In this document: positions 35,550 through 46,818 of the stretch, one piece after another
How the letters are laid out: every line of letters starts with the position of its first letter
Numbering within the stretch: position 1 is the stretch's first letter
DNA from: Termitomyces sp. T153
Lineage: Eukaryota > Basidiomycota > Agaricomycetes > Agaricales > Lyophyllaceae
DNA: 64,000 bases
Assembly: GCA_018296165.2 (NCBI GenBank)
Contig: JACKQL020000075.1
Location: forward strand, 62,001-126,000
Reading direction: 5' to 3'
Position numbers and translations under genes: made by a program
The notes under the pieces: generated by a model
The model's input: only the letters and a program-made list of their open reading frames with translations
Told to the model about the DNA's origin: nothing
Database searches by the model: none

Positions 35550-36719
35550 TGTCAGGTTCCGCTGACCACGGGGCTCAGCTTAACTGGGTGAGTCCTTACT
35601 AGTCAGACATGGTGTCCTGCACTGATAACCTAGCACTTTGGAGAGGTCCAGACTTCAGATACTTGTGAGGGTAGTCAAGGGGGAGTGGTCCAAGCAAGTC
35701 CAAAGTGGTACAGGGAGGTCTAAGACAAGGTACAAGGAAAGGTCAGGCTTGGGGAAGTTCCAGGTACAAGTCTGGGGGCAAGTATTGGTGATGTGGGGCA
35801 AATGGAGGCTACACAAGTGATGGGAGCAGGGCTGGAGTTTGATGGGAGATCAATGGATGTTGATGGGCTTTGGAGCCAAGCAAATAGTGAGGTTTGGAGT
35901 TGGTTAAGAATATTTGGGGGTTCATGATCATAAGTGCAGAGTTTGTAACAGCATTAGAGTTGAAGGGGACTTGAACATGACAAAGGAAATATAGACAAGT
36001 GAGATGAGATGGAGTTGAGGCAAGATTGAGATAAGAACAAAAATAGATTCAAGTGGAGATATGAAACAATAACAAGACAATAACAGAGATAGAGACAAGG
36101 TAAGACTGGGAGACTGAGATAAGACTGGGAGACTGAGAGAAGGGAAAATGTAACAAGAGACATGAAACACAAGAGACAGACAATCAGAACATGGTAATGT
36201 AGATAAAGCAATATCAAGACTAGAGTATGGGATGTTACTCTATGACTTATATACTAACTACTGGGACAGCTCCAGGAATAGTGGGTCTGGTGGTGGGGCT
36301 TGTTGGGGTCATGCAGAGCTGACAGATGTTGGTTGTGATCAGGGGGTGGGCTGCAGTGATATACTAATGGGATCATGATAGGATCAACTGGGGATGCAGG
36401 CTGTCCTGGAGTTGTTGTGATGCTCTGGAGCTAGTTGAGTAAGTCAAGGTGACAAACTGGTGACATATGACAGTGACAGGAACAGTGGGAGAGGGTTCCA
36501 GGGGCTCAGAAGAGGCAGGGGAAGCATTGAAGGCTGCAGGGAAGGTGTTGGAGTTAGCCAGGGGGCCATTGGGATTTGCTGAGGAAGCATTGGAGTTACC
36601 TGCAGTGAGTGCTATGGATGAACAAAGATTAGGGGAGTTCAAGGGGGCATTGGGAGGAACTCCTGGAGGAGCAAGGTGGCTGGGAATGAGGTCCAGGGTT
36701 CTGGGAGTGGGTTGTGATA
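35550..36719 (-). mobile_element. solo LTR, copy 1 (family C), reverse orientation
   Basis: An LTR of about 1.17 kb in reverse orientation. The plus strand starts TGTCAGGTTCC (reverse complement of the family 3' end GGAACCTGACA) and ends ggttgtgata, where the terminal CA has become TA. Flanks are gcaat (35545-35549) and gcaac (36720-36724), a 5-bp target duplication with one change. It aligns in order with copies at 41,513 and 47,163. No internal retroelement sequence is attached, so it is a solo LTR. By eye it has no CpG beyond its first 25 bases. Confidence 0.85.
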
Positions 36720-36724
36720 GCAAC

Positions 36725-37063
36725 ATTGCAGTGAAGAGTACCATTATTATCTCATTTGACTACCTTAATTGATTATCAGTTATATTATTATTGTAGTGTC
36801 ACATGATGCTACCTATTAACCCTATTTACTTATATGTAAGCCAGCACCTTACTTCATACTTCATAGACAGATAAATAACTAGTTTTGACTTACAAGGTGT
36901 GAATCATAAGCTGCATGACCTGTAACAGAAACATTACATTTTTCCAAGTCAAACAAGCATTGACTCATTTGCAAAGCAGAAGCCAAACTTCTGGAAAGAA
37001 GGTTACTGCCATTACTTACAATTAGAACATTAGATTTCAACATTCACCTCAATATGTACAATT
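36725..37063. other. AT-rich repeat-island filler
   Basis: AT-rich sequence without a gene, between solo LTR copy 1 and a gag-like fragment. Nothing recognised. Confidence 0.3.
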
Positions 37064-37355
37064 GTGACCATGGAAGGTCAGGTGTTTGGGCCTAGTGCCA
37101 AACCAGAGTTCAATAGAGCACTGCATAGTGCTCTGCATGAGATGTTGAATCTTGCCACATTACTTCATGGTGTGGGGAGAGAAAGTGTTGTGATGCCAGT
37201 GGCCACTCCTGCTCAACCAGCTACCAGCTATAGCTGGTCATGCAGGCATCACTACTGAGGGCACTTAAGTGCCTTCTGCCCAGTTATACCAAAAGGTAGA
37301 GCTGGAAGGAGCAGCTGTGATAGTGAGCAAGGAGACAGAAACCCTTGTATGCACC
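37064..37355 (+). pseudogene. gag fragment with a decayed zinc knuckle
   Basis: A plus-strand frame begins MEGQVFGPSAKPEFNRALHS. After one in-frame stop it reads a knuckle-like block, CRHHY-x-GHLSAFCPVIPKG, then VELEGAAVIVSKETETLV. One zinc-binding Cys is replaced and a TGA interrupts the motif. The order of a knuckle followed by a protease-like start is that of a gypsy-type gag end. It is cut off at 37,356 by a different LTR. Confidence 0.4.
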
Positions 37356-37765
37356 TGTAGGGGTGACCTCTGTTGGCTGTGACTCAATCAGACAACTGGC
37401 AGAGGGAGATCCAAAGTCTATTCATCATCTACAAGAAGTTCTCAAGTTATAGCTACTCACCTGGCAGAAGGAGATCCAAAAAGAACAAGTCTAAGGACTT
37501 CCAATGCCAGTGTTTAGAAAATTTACTCTAGAGCTTCTGGAAAAACACTCAACAATACTCAAATCTGGAATCCAATCCAAAAACTGAAATTCATTGTAAA
37601 TGGCCTCAATATCTAGATTCACAGCACATGAATACATATAATTGTAATCAAATAATTGTCTTTAGTCAAAGGTACTTGTGATCAGAAGATGGAAGGTTGA
37701 CAATGAATGGAAGGCTCAGAATAAGGGAAACAATCAGAAGGTCTGGTAAGAGCAGTCCACCAACA
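37356..37765 (-). repeat. LTR of a gypsy element, reverse orientation
   Basis: This starts TGTAGGGGTGACC, the reverse complement of a gypsy LTR end like those at 45,394 and 43,939. It contains the shared motif tggcagaaggagatccaaaaagaacaagt-like, also seen in the A and B LTRs. It ends ...ccaaca at 37765 and is followed by agatcccccc, the reverse of a polypurine tract. About 410 bp. It is a third LTR variant of the same chromovirus group. Confidence 0.6.
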
Positions 37766-38205
37766 AGATCCCCCCTCTATCATGCAGTGTTCCAATGCAC
37801 TGAGTAGAAGAAATCACAAATTGGCTAGTCAGCTGCAGAGATAGGGTAGATGCCCCTAGTTGCCTTTGAGGCATTGGGGTGCCTAGTAGAAGTCCTGGAC
37901 TAGAGCTGGTGCACATACATTGGCCTGTGGTTCTCAAGAGATGTTCTCAATGCCATATCCCTTCCATTTCACCCTTGAACTATAACTTCTTCCAGAATAT
38001 CCTACTATCCAAAATTTCCTCCACCTCATATGCTTCCTCATCATCAACCAGGATTGGTGGTGGTAGTGGTGCCTTAGGGCAGTGGCTAGGGATAGGGTCT
38101 TCTAGAGCTGGAAACAGCTTGACAACATTAAAGACTGGGTGCAGTTGATGCAGGCCTGCTAGGAGCTTGAGTCAGTATGCTAAAGCCCCTACCTTCTTCA
38201 ACCCC
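37766..38205 (-). pseudogene. gypsy chromovirus 3' end (chromodomain region), truncated
   Basis: The reverse strand matches the end of the polyprotein in element A. It reads the GGLCQLHPVF-like segment, a Pro-rich spacer and EEAYEVEEILD, the start of a chromodomain, with disruptions. It is truncated upstream, where it meets a Plavaka-type transposase remnant near 38,205. It pairs with the LTR at 37,356-37,765 as one 3' fragment. Confidence 0.6.
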
Positions 38206-39263
38206 ACAAAAGGAGAAAAAGGACTAGTAAATGCATGGTGTGAGTTGATACACATATGGTCCATAATTGGAACAATACTACTAGCATGAGCAATGAGTTG
38301 CTTGACTTTGTAAAATGAAAGAATTGTGCATGTATTGGAGTAACAAAGAATAGCTTCATGGCACTGATTGTAAGTTGCCTCACTAGCATCTGTTGCTGTA
38401 AAAATCTTGAGTGATAGTTTATCATCAGGATTACTGAGATCAATAGGCCCTTCAATAAGATTTCAAAGGTAATGGAGAGTGTCCTTGTCAAGCCTATCAT
38501 GATCCAAAGTGGCATTTTGTATTGGATGAATATAATCTTGAGAAATACAAAGACTGTCAATGTGAGCCTTAGGCAGTGGTTCATCCTCCTCTTGTGCAGT
38601 GTCTGTGTTCTGAAAGTCATCCATCTCTTTGCAGTGTCTGTGTTCTGGTAGTCATTATCAGCATTCAAGAGAGCCTGTGCATGTGCATGTGCAGCAGCTA
38701 AATCCATTTCATCAAGGTCTCCAAGTTTCTCTGGTTCAATATCTAGATCTGGACTAGACTCTTGTTTCTCTGGCTGAATATCTGGATCAATACCTAGACT
38801 AGACTCTTGAGATCTGGGCCTGAATATATCATCCAGTGCCTCATCAACTTTATTCTCAAGTCTGAGGGTGCTTGGTGTGATCTGAAGTAGATTACTTTCA
38901 TTTACTGTCCTGGATTCATGCTCATCCTGGTAAGGAGAAATCTATATAATATTACAATAATATGATTACAATCAGATAAGAACAATATGTAGCTGAACAA
39001 TGCTACTGATCCAGCAAGCACATTTCTTGGAACTAGCCTCCTCCTCACAACTTTTCCCATCATCAAAGTGCTGTTTGCTACTAGAAATCTTGATTTCAAG
39101 ATCAGAGCATCCTGTATCATGCGGTCAGCCTGAGAACATGATAGGATTCTTCTGCTTCTGGTTTATTTTTGGACATTCTCAATAATTATACAGTGTCCTT
39201 GTTGATGCAAGGGCACCACAACAAATTGTACAGTAGCAAGACTTTTGATTTGAGGTGGACATG
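38206..39263 (-). pseudogene. Plavaka/CACTA-type DNA transposase remnant (N-terminal part)
   Basis: The minus strand reads MSTSNQKSCYCTICCGALAS near 39,260, then a disordered acidic part (ALLNADNDYQNTDTAKR), then EATYNQCHEAILC, SFYKVKQLIAHASSIVP and MDHMCINSHHAFTSPFS. The last blocks match the conserved N-terminal region of Agaricomycete Plavaka (CACTA-like) transposases, where ...MCINSC-A-TGPF is usual. Frames change and stops occur, so it is dead. It breaks directly into gypsy sequence near 38,205. The family call rests on recalled motif similarity. Confidence 0.55.
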
Positions 39264-39341
39264 ACAGCAGTTACAAGGGAAAGCCTTAGCAAAGGTAGTC
39301 CATATGCATTTAATATGTTGTCAATGTGCAATCATCATGCA

Positions 39342-40152
39342 GGGGCACAATGGCTCAGCTGGCACCATCATGTCCCAAAGCAGGTCACCTGACTTGCAAG
39401 TGCAAGGTCAGAGTTTTGACTCTGGCTGAGTGTGCCTGTGTGGAAAACACCTTGAACACCACATGGGTTGATTCAATGCTGTGAGAATCCACTGCCTGTC
39501 CACATGCTCTAAAAAGGTTTTGTAGGTCAGGCCATCAGAAATTACCCAACACCATTAGCATGTGGGCCAAAGATGCAATGTCACTACTTATCTTGTGTTC
39601 AGACAGAAAAGGAAAGGGTTCCCTCATGCAGCAAATAGGGAGGAGTGAAAACTGTAGCTCCATTAAGAAAGGGAAGTGTCAAGATGTGTCAAGATGTGTT
39701 AGTGCCTGGTTGCTAAAATTATCATGTGACCCCCACCAGGTCATCCAACCTTTAGATGGTCCAGAACAGATACCAGGTCAGTGATGGCAAGATACTAGGA
39801 TGCAGAGTGCCTAGCACTATGCCAAACAAAGTGTAGGGTCTGGAATCAGGAATGGGAGTCATGACCCATGCCAAATGGGTGTGAACTGGTTCAGCAAGCA
39901 TTGTGGAGTGTAAAAGTGAGTAAAGTAGGGACAACATGTCAATGGCAGATAGTGCAACAGAGTCTTATGTGAGGGCTGTGTGAACTCCAAACAGTTCAAT
40001 CTGTAGTAAAGTGGCTATGGGGCATAACTGGCAGGCTTTGAGCCAGAGTGCCTTGGGAGTGTGTGGTAAATCACACCTGTACATACTATAGGGACTGACA
40101 TAGGGCACTGCTACAACTGGTTCTTGAAATAATAAATGGAATTAAAAAAAAG
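39342..40152 (+). mobile_element. tRNA-derived SINE, about 0.81 kb, with 9-bp target duplication
   Basis: The head looks like a diverged tRNA. A box A-like tggctcagctgg lies at 39351-39362, ten bases from the start. A box B-like gagttttgactc lies at 39411-39422 inside a perfect 5-bp stem (cagag/ctctg). An acceptor-like pairing ggcaca/tgtgcc lies near 39344 and 39431. Box B resembles GGTTCGANTC after C-to-T change. The tail is A-rich (aataataaatggaattaaaaaaaa). The sequence catcatgca flanks both ends (39333-39341 and 40153-40161). Length is long for a SINE, so the body may include other sequence. I see no open frame of note. Confidence 0.62.
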
Positions 40153-40161
40153 CATCATGCA

Positions 40162-41507
40162 ATATGTGCAATTATTGTGCAATCATCATGCAATATTGAT
40201 CTGATCAAGCTTTGTCATGTTCTATATAAATACAAATATACAAACAGCAATCCAAAAATAGTTGTTTTAAGAAAATATCAGAAGAGAACCTGAACAGGTC
40301 AGATCTAGACATCAGTTTTCAGATCTGCCCTGATCTGCACATATCCAGTTCTCACTGGGCTTCAATCTCAGTGAATAAAAAATTCAAGCAATTTCCTGAT
40401 TACAAATTTCACTGGACATTTAGAAGGGTGGTGACAGGTCACTAAGTTACCAACAAAATGCTGACACAATCCTCAATCTAAATCCCCTTATCTGCTAAAA
40501 CAAAGTGGTTCAATGACTAGTACTAGTATTGAAATGTTGATGAAGTCTTAAGTCCTTACAGTGTGTAGGACTAATTCTTGCAGCAGATATGACCAGCTAG
40601 TACATTGATCTGAAATCAATTCACTAGCATGATCAAGCTGGGAAATAAGAGCAGGAACAAGGAGAAACAGATGCAATGGGATAGGCAGAGGTTAGGCACA
40701 CTTCTTCAAACCATGAACAAGCATAGACCTCTGGGACACAGTTGGGAAGGGTCACCTTGAACAACTTGTGAAGCCTTTCTTCTGATTATGGTGCAAATGC
40801 AAGTAGATGCACAATTGTTGCAACACTCTGAGCTTCCAAGTCAGTGGTGAGTCTATTCATATTCTGCTTGAGGTCTTGCAAGGAGGTATCCAGGTCAAGA
40901 GGCAGTGTGTGGTCCTCAACAGCAATTGATGTGCTTCTATGCTGCCTAGCTGCTTTGCAGGAAACCAGAAGGAAGACCTCAATACTGGCAACCAGATAGA
41001 GTAGCTGGCAATAGGCAGTAATGGGGATGAGTCAGTAACCATCCCAAAAAGCAAGAGCTAATAGATGTGGACGGAAATGGAGAAGTCAAGTGAGAAATGT
41101 TGCTATTGTTAGTCTAAGTCACTAGATGGTAACAAGAAGTCACTAAGTGGTGAGGAAATGGAAGGAAAAAGGGATAGAGACAAAAGAGTCACTAGGATGA
41201 GTTACTAGTGAAAGGGATAACTAGCTAAGAAAGGGGAACTAAGCAATGGAAAGGGGGTGGGGAATAGAAAATAAGTAAAGTTGATATAAACTGGAGAATA
41301 AACACAAACTAGTTTCTAATGACAGTTGCTAGCATTGTTAAGTTACAAAACACTAAGAGTACTTGCAGTTGGCACCCACACTGGGTCAAATATGAAGTTG
41401 TCAAAACTTGTTGCCAAGTCATTAATGATGATGAGAGAGAAATAAGAAATCTGAAGCTAGTAAGCTGAGAGTTAATGAGGGGAACAATACTCTGTTTGCT
41501 TGTTGTT
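40162..41507. other. repeat-island sequence, unassigned
   Basis: About 1.35 kb without a gene. The left end repeats phrases from the SINE flank (gtgcaatcatcatgcaat). A purine-rich tract with recurring cacta and agtcacta words lies near 41,090-41,260. No transposon family recognised. Confidence 0.3.
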
Positions 41508-41512
41508 GTCTT

Positions 41513-42681
41513 TGTCATAACCCATCTCAAGAACCTCCCAACCCCTTCTCAAGCTGCCTTGCTTCTCTGGAGTTCTCCCCCCAACACTTCTTTGACTCCT
41601 TCAACCTTTGTTCACCCCATGACACTTGCCCCAGCTAATTCTGACACTTCTCTGGCAAACTCTGATGGCCCCCTGGCTAACTCTGATGTGTTTCCTGCCA
41701 GCCCCAGTGCTTACTCTTCCTCTTCTGAGCTCCTGGAACTCTCCTCCACTATTCCTGACACCAGCATATGTCACTGATTGATTTGTCATTCTAACTTACC
41801 CAACCAGCTTTGGAGCATTATAACAACCCTGGGGCAGCCCACATTCCTGTTTGATCCCATCACTATAACACTGCAGCCCACCCACTAATTATAACCAACA
41901 CCCACCAATGTCCATTGACTCTGTGCAGCCCCAATAAGCCCCACTGCCAGACCTATTGTCCCCAGAGCAGTTCCAGTAGCTGGTATATAAGTCATAGAGT
42001 AGCATCCCATACTCTAGTCTTGATATTACCTGCATTACCATGTTCTGATTGATTGTCTCTTTGTGTTTTGTGTCTCTTGTTATGTTTTCTCTTATCTCAG
42101 TTTTCCAGTCTTGTTTCATCTCCATTTCCTGTACTGTCTTGTTATCATTTTGTATCTCTGCTTTGATCTATTTTTGTTCTTTTCTCAATCTTGCCTTGAC
42201 TCCATCTTGTCTTGTTTGTCTCTATTTCCTTTGTTGTGTCCAAGTCCCCCTTCAATTCTAACACCATTATGAACTCCATGCTTACAATCACAACCTCCCA
42301 AACATTCATAACCAACTCTGGACCTTACTATTCACTCAGCCCTAAAACCCATCAATATCAATTGATCCCTCATCAAACTCTGGCCCCACTATCATTACTC
42401 ACATAGCCTCTGTTTGCTCCACACCATCAATACTTGCCTCTGGACTTATAACTAGAACTTTCCCAAGCCCAATCCTTGTATCTTGTCTTAGACTTGCTTG
42501 GACCACTTCAGACTTGCTTGGACCACTTCAGACTTGCTTGGACCACCTCTTTGGCTTACCCTCACAAGTATCTGAAGTTCAGACCTCTCCAAAGCACTAG
42601 GTTATCAGTGCAGGATGTCATGTCTGCCTAGTAAGGACTTGCCTAGTTAAGCTGAGCCCTTGTGGTCAGTTGAACCTGACA
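41513..42681 (+). mobile_element. solo LTR, copy 2 (family C)
   Basis: Starts TGTCATAACCC at 41513 and ends GAACCTGACA at 42681, 1,169 bp. Exact 5-bp target duplication gtctt (41508-41512 and 42682-42686). It has a TATA-like tatataag at 41984-41991. Near its end are three tandem copies of a 22-bp unit (acttgcttggaccacttcag). It is strongly CpG-depleted compared with copy C at 47,163. No internal element sequence is attached. Confidence 0.9.
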
Positions 42682-42686
42682 GTCTT

Positions 42687-43564
42687 TATATACAGGCAGT
42701 ATTTATACTGTTTGTAGGTATAGTATTTAGAAAGGAAATATTAGTCACCACTAGTGATGGCATCTGCCAAAGTGTCTTGGATACATACTGGATGTCAGTA
42801 TGGTAACCAAGTATTTGTACACAATGTCAACAAGATGTATTATAAATATCAGTAACAATAAAAGAGCATATCCAATGTCAATATCTGAAGTGTAGATGCT
42901 GTTCAGGTATGTTTTTAAGCAAGACAAGAAAAATGATAGGTAAGAGGTCACATAGCCTGTAAGATATCTATTTTTGTGAAGAGGTATTGTTGTTGCTGGG
43001 TAAGGTTGATAGCAATTGGCACTAAGAAAGGTCTTGGCCTTATTGTTCTAGATACAAAGGCTAGACTCCATGTGCTGAAGCTTGTGATCTAGCAGTCTTA
43101 TGGTCACTAAAATCCTGTGCAATAGCTATATTGTTTTAGGCCTTGGGGCTAGATTCCATGTGATGAAGTCACATGACTTGTACATACTCATGCTGTATCC
43201 ACATCAGGTGCTGCCCAGATAAGATAGTTCTAGATGCCAATAATGGTGCCCAGCAACAGTTGGGTCTTATCACCATTGTAGTTGATCTCTGAGTCTGGTC
43301 AATCTCTTCAAGGAACTTCAAGAATATCATACAGAATTGATAGGCACCAGAGTTTCTGGTGGTGCAAAAGCTTTGACTGTTCAAAGAACAACAAAACAGA
43401 GTTCATCCTCCACCTTGCAGACAAGTGGCAAGCACTAAAATGACAAGATATTAATAAATGTACAATGTTGATATGCAATTAACTGATGGGAGGCTGTGGA
43501 GGAGGGAGTTGCCATGCTGAGGATAGACATACATCATTATTGACATGCAACCATATTATATCTT
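42687..43564. other. repeat-island sequence, unassigned
   Basis: About 0.9 kb between solo LTR copy 2 and gypsy B. It contains two related phrases (ggctagactccatgtgctgaagc near 43,061 and ggctagattccatgtgatgaagt near 43,147), suggesting an old tandem repeat. No gene recognised. Confidence 0.3.
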
Positions 43565-43569
43565 ACTTC

Positions 43570-43939
43570 TGTCAGGGAACTTCCATTTCCAACCTTCATG
43601 ACTGGTTCCAGCACCTTTGCAGCTTGTTTGACATCTCCAGGGCTCTTTCCAGAACCCTGGAGATCTCCAAAGAACTCCAGAGTTCTCTATATTACCTCAG
43701 CAACCATTGCCCTAGGGTTAGGAGTATCTCCAGTCACCTTTACAGTAGTTCTCATGCCTCTGCTGCCCGCTGATGTGCTGCACCAAGCAGTGGAGATTCT
43801 TAGACTTGTTCTCTTTGGATTCCTCTCTGCTAGGCGATTAGTTACCAATTTGTATCATTGTCTACTCTGCTAATATACTTTGGATTCCCCTCTGCTAGCT
43901 GTGTGACTCTAATCTGTTGCTCCAGAGGTTGCCCTTACA
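43570..43939 (+). repeat. 5' LTR of gypsy B
   Basis: Starts TGTCAGGGAACTTCC and ends GCCCTTACA. It is followed by gcagaacaagtc, the same junction seen after the A 5' LTR, so it probably marks the shared primer-binding region. Confidence 0.9.
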
Positions 43940-44955
43940 GCAGAACAAGTCTTCTAAAACTGGCCTAGAAGCTCTGCATAGCCACAAGAAAACTCTGAGC
44001 TGCTATCTATCACTTCTCCGCCAGGATTAAGCATCATGGAGTTCTATGTCTCAGCTTGCCAACCCAGACACACCCTCAGAGACTCCAGCCCCACAGAACA
44101 AAGCCTGGACTTGCCTGCTCCACCTAGAAACCCAGGTGCAATTAATGCAATCATCTCTCACCCACTATATGACCAAACTCTCTACTCTCTGTCAGACAAT
44201 GGATCTTATCTCCCAGTCCCTCTAAGCATTGCTATAATGCCTAAGCCCTAACTCCTCCCCTCCTGTGGCCAAGGAACTAGCTCTGCCTGCTATAGCACCT
44301 GCTCGAGCAGCTCCAGTGATCCTGTGGCCATAGATCCCTTGCCCAGTGCTGCCAGATGCATACAATGGTGCTTGCTCTGGTGCGGAGCAATTCCTACAGT
44401 CCTGCCTCACCTACATCGACCTTAGTAGGGATGCTTTTGACTCTGATGCATTGGAAATAGCCTGAGTGGTGTCATACATGAAGACTGGACATGCCTTCAC
44501 TTACATGCTGCAAGTTTTCCACTGTCCTGGAGGTGTGGGGAGCTTCTTGGACTGGGCCGCCTTTAAAAAGGACTTTTGTGTGGAGTTTTTTCTGTTGGAC
44601 CCTGCCAAGACCATAGCACTGACCCTGCGTGACAGGGAGCAGTACAGACAAGGGAAGCGTATGTTGGATGAGTACATTGACTCATTCTGAGCCCTGGTCA
44701 AACAGGCCATCTACTCTGACAGCCTCCAGCTGTGCCTTACCTTCTGGAATGGCTTGCACCTCATCTTGGTGGAATGCATTGACAACCTAGCAGAGGGTTG
44801 CTCCAACAATAAAAAGATTGTGTTGTGGTATGAAGTGGCTTGGGACCAATGGCAGCTCATGGAGATATGGAGGGAGCTCTGCCACCCCCATTCTATGATG
44901 CGCTCTGCTCTGGTCAGCAACTTCTGCCACCCTGTGCCTACTCATTCAGTGCTGG
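43940..44955 (+). pseudogene. gag of gypsy B, 5' part
   Basis: ATG 44036 opens MEFYVSACQPRHTLRDSS. After frame breaks a capsid-like block reads SFLDWAAFKKDFCVEFFLLD and YRQGKRMLDEYIDSF, the retrotransposon gag core, with stops. The gag of A has the same order (FEKEFRAEFFPLDPAKTA, DEYIDSFHALVEQAGY). It is cut at 44,955 by insertion of A and continues at 52,590. Confidence 0.75.
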
Positions 44956-45394
44956 TGTCAGGGGATGTCTCACTTGTTTCCCCTTCTCCTCCTCCAGTTC
45001 TTGTCAGATTTGCTCTGTTATAGTTTTCCTTTATTCTCCTTCCTTTTCCCTATTTATTGGTCCTAGTTTCAGCCCTCAGGCTGCACCGGTTCTCTGTCAA
45101 TAATTCAGACAAGTGTGCCCTTTGACACTGCCACTGGCTTATGTAACTGCTGACCAATTGCTGACACATCACTTGTGTCTTTTTTCTCTGTCATACTGTA
45201 CGGTTGTTTCTCATGCTTCTGAAGCCTCTGAAGTGTCACACCTGGCCTAGAGAATCCCCAGACTTGTTCTCTTTGGATTTCTCTTTGCCAGGTGAGTAGT
45301 TATCTCAGTAGACACTGTACAGTGCTGAATAGACTTTTGATTTCCCTTTGCCAGCTGTGTGATTGAGCCCCAGCCTCCAGAAGTCGCCCTTACA
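44956..45394 (+). repeat. 5' LTR of gypsy A
   Basis: 439 bp from TGTCAGGGGATG to CCCTTACA. The adjoining gcagaacaagtctcc is probably the primer-binding region. It shares 3' motifs with the B LTR (agacttgttctctttgga), so A and B are related families. Confidence 0.93.
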
Positions 45395-45510
45395 GCAGAA
45401 CAAGTCTCCAGATTTGGTCTGGGAGCCTCCTTTTTGGTTACTTGAGCTTCTACTTGGTTCCTCAAAAAGTCTCTCCCCCACCAGTGTCTTAGTGCCCCTG
45501 TGCTCTTCCT

Positions 45511-46818
45511 ATGACCCAGCCAACCCCTCCAGCACCTCCCCCTAACGCTTCAAGCCCCCAGGATGATGCCTGGAGTCGTTTAATGTCCCTGGAAACACAG
45601 GTTCAACTTACCCAAGCCTCCCTTACTTTCTACACAGCTGAACTCACTGGACTCTGTCAAACTACTGAAGCAGTGTCCCTTTCTCTACAAGCCCTTCTGG
45701 AACGTCTCCCCCTTGCTCCTACCACTCCTTTGATGCCCCCAGCAGATGCAGAACAGTTTGTGTCTGCACCTAGCTCAGGCTTGTTGGCTCCAGCTGCTGC
45801 AGAACAGTTTGCATCTGCATCTGGCTTAGGCCTTTCAGCTTGTCATTCCAAGCTCCCTCGTCCTGCACTCCCTGATGTATACAATGGAGATTGTAAGGCT
45901 GGAGAATGTTTCCTCCAGTCCTGCATTACCTATATCTAGCTGAGTGATGAAGCCTTTACTTTGGATGCCTTGAAAATTGCCTGGGTCCTCTCCTACATGA
46001 AGGCTGGTCAAGCCTCAACTTATGCACTGTGTATCTTCTGATGCCCAGGAGGAGTGGAGAGTTTCTCTAGCTGGACAGAGTTTGAGAAGGAGTTCCGAGC
46101 AGAGTTCTTCCCCCTTGACCCAGCCAAAACTGCAGTGCTTTCCCTTTGAGACCAAACTCAGTATGGTCAAGGAAAGCAGTCACTTGATGAGTACATTGAC
46201 TCCTTTCATGCCTTAGTTGAACAGGCTGGATATCCGGATGGTCTACAACTCTGCCTAACCTTCCATGACAGACTCCACCCCTCTCTCAGGGATTGTATAG
46301 ACAGCATGGCAGAAGGGCGCCCAGATGATGAGCAGGTCAATACCTAGTACAAGGTGGCACGTGAGCAGTGGCAGCTCATGGAACTGCAATGTGAGCTGTG
46401 GTGGATGCAACCCCCAACCTTCCCTTTTTCTTGTGGAGGGTTCACTCCCTGAGCTCTCTCTTCTGCACTGGCACCTGCATCCTCACAACCAGGTGCAGCT
46501 CCTTCCTTCATGCCTCATGCTGCTGCTCTGCGCTACCTACTCCAAGGAGTCCCAATGGATGTTGATGCTTTCTGACAGCGGTCCACCACCCCCTTGCTGT
46601 GTTGACACTGTGGGAAGGCAGGTCATTTTGCCTGTTACTGTCCTCAAGGGCTAGAAGTTCGCTACTTGTCAGCATCAGAGCAAGAAGAGCTGCTCATCCA
46701 ACTCCTTGCAGCCTGGGATGCCACAGGAACTCCCTCTCCAGACGCACCTATAGCTGTCCATTCTGAGGAAGTGGCCAATGGATTGGAGGAGGTTCCTACA
46801 GAGTCTGAGGATTTTTAA
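45511..46818 (+). pseudogene. gag of gypsy A with CCHC knuckle
   Basis: ATG 45511 begins MTQPTPPAPPPNASSPQDD, a Pro-rich matrix-like start. A coiled segment follows, then the capsid core (SWTEFEKEFRAEFFPLD, DEYIDSFHALVEQAGYPDG) and a zinc knuckle CRHCGKAGHFACYC near 46,600. In-frame stops interrupt it at several places, so no intact Gag could be made. The reading ends TESEDF with TAA near 46,818. Confidence 0.8.

Noticed and set aside
35550..36719. Host gene on either strand in the first repeat
   Set aside because: The segment aligns from end to end with two other LTR copies and is flanked by a target duplication.
37064..37355. A small host zinc-finger gene
   Set aside because: The knuckle lacks one Cys and contains a stop, and the context is retrotransposon sequence; gag debris is the simpler reading.
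39342..39440. A functional tRNA gene
   Set aside because: Box B is altered, the T-loop is one base short, the acceptor end is displaced, and the segment heads an 811-bp unit with an A-rich tail and target duplication. A SINE head fits better.
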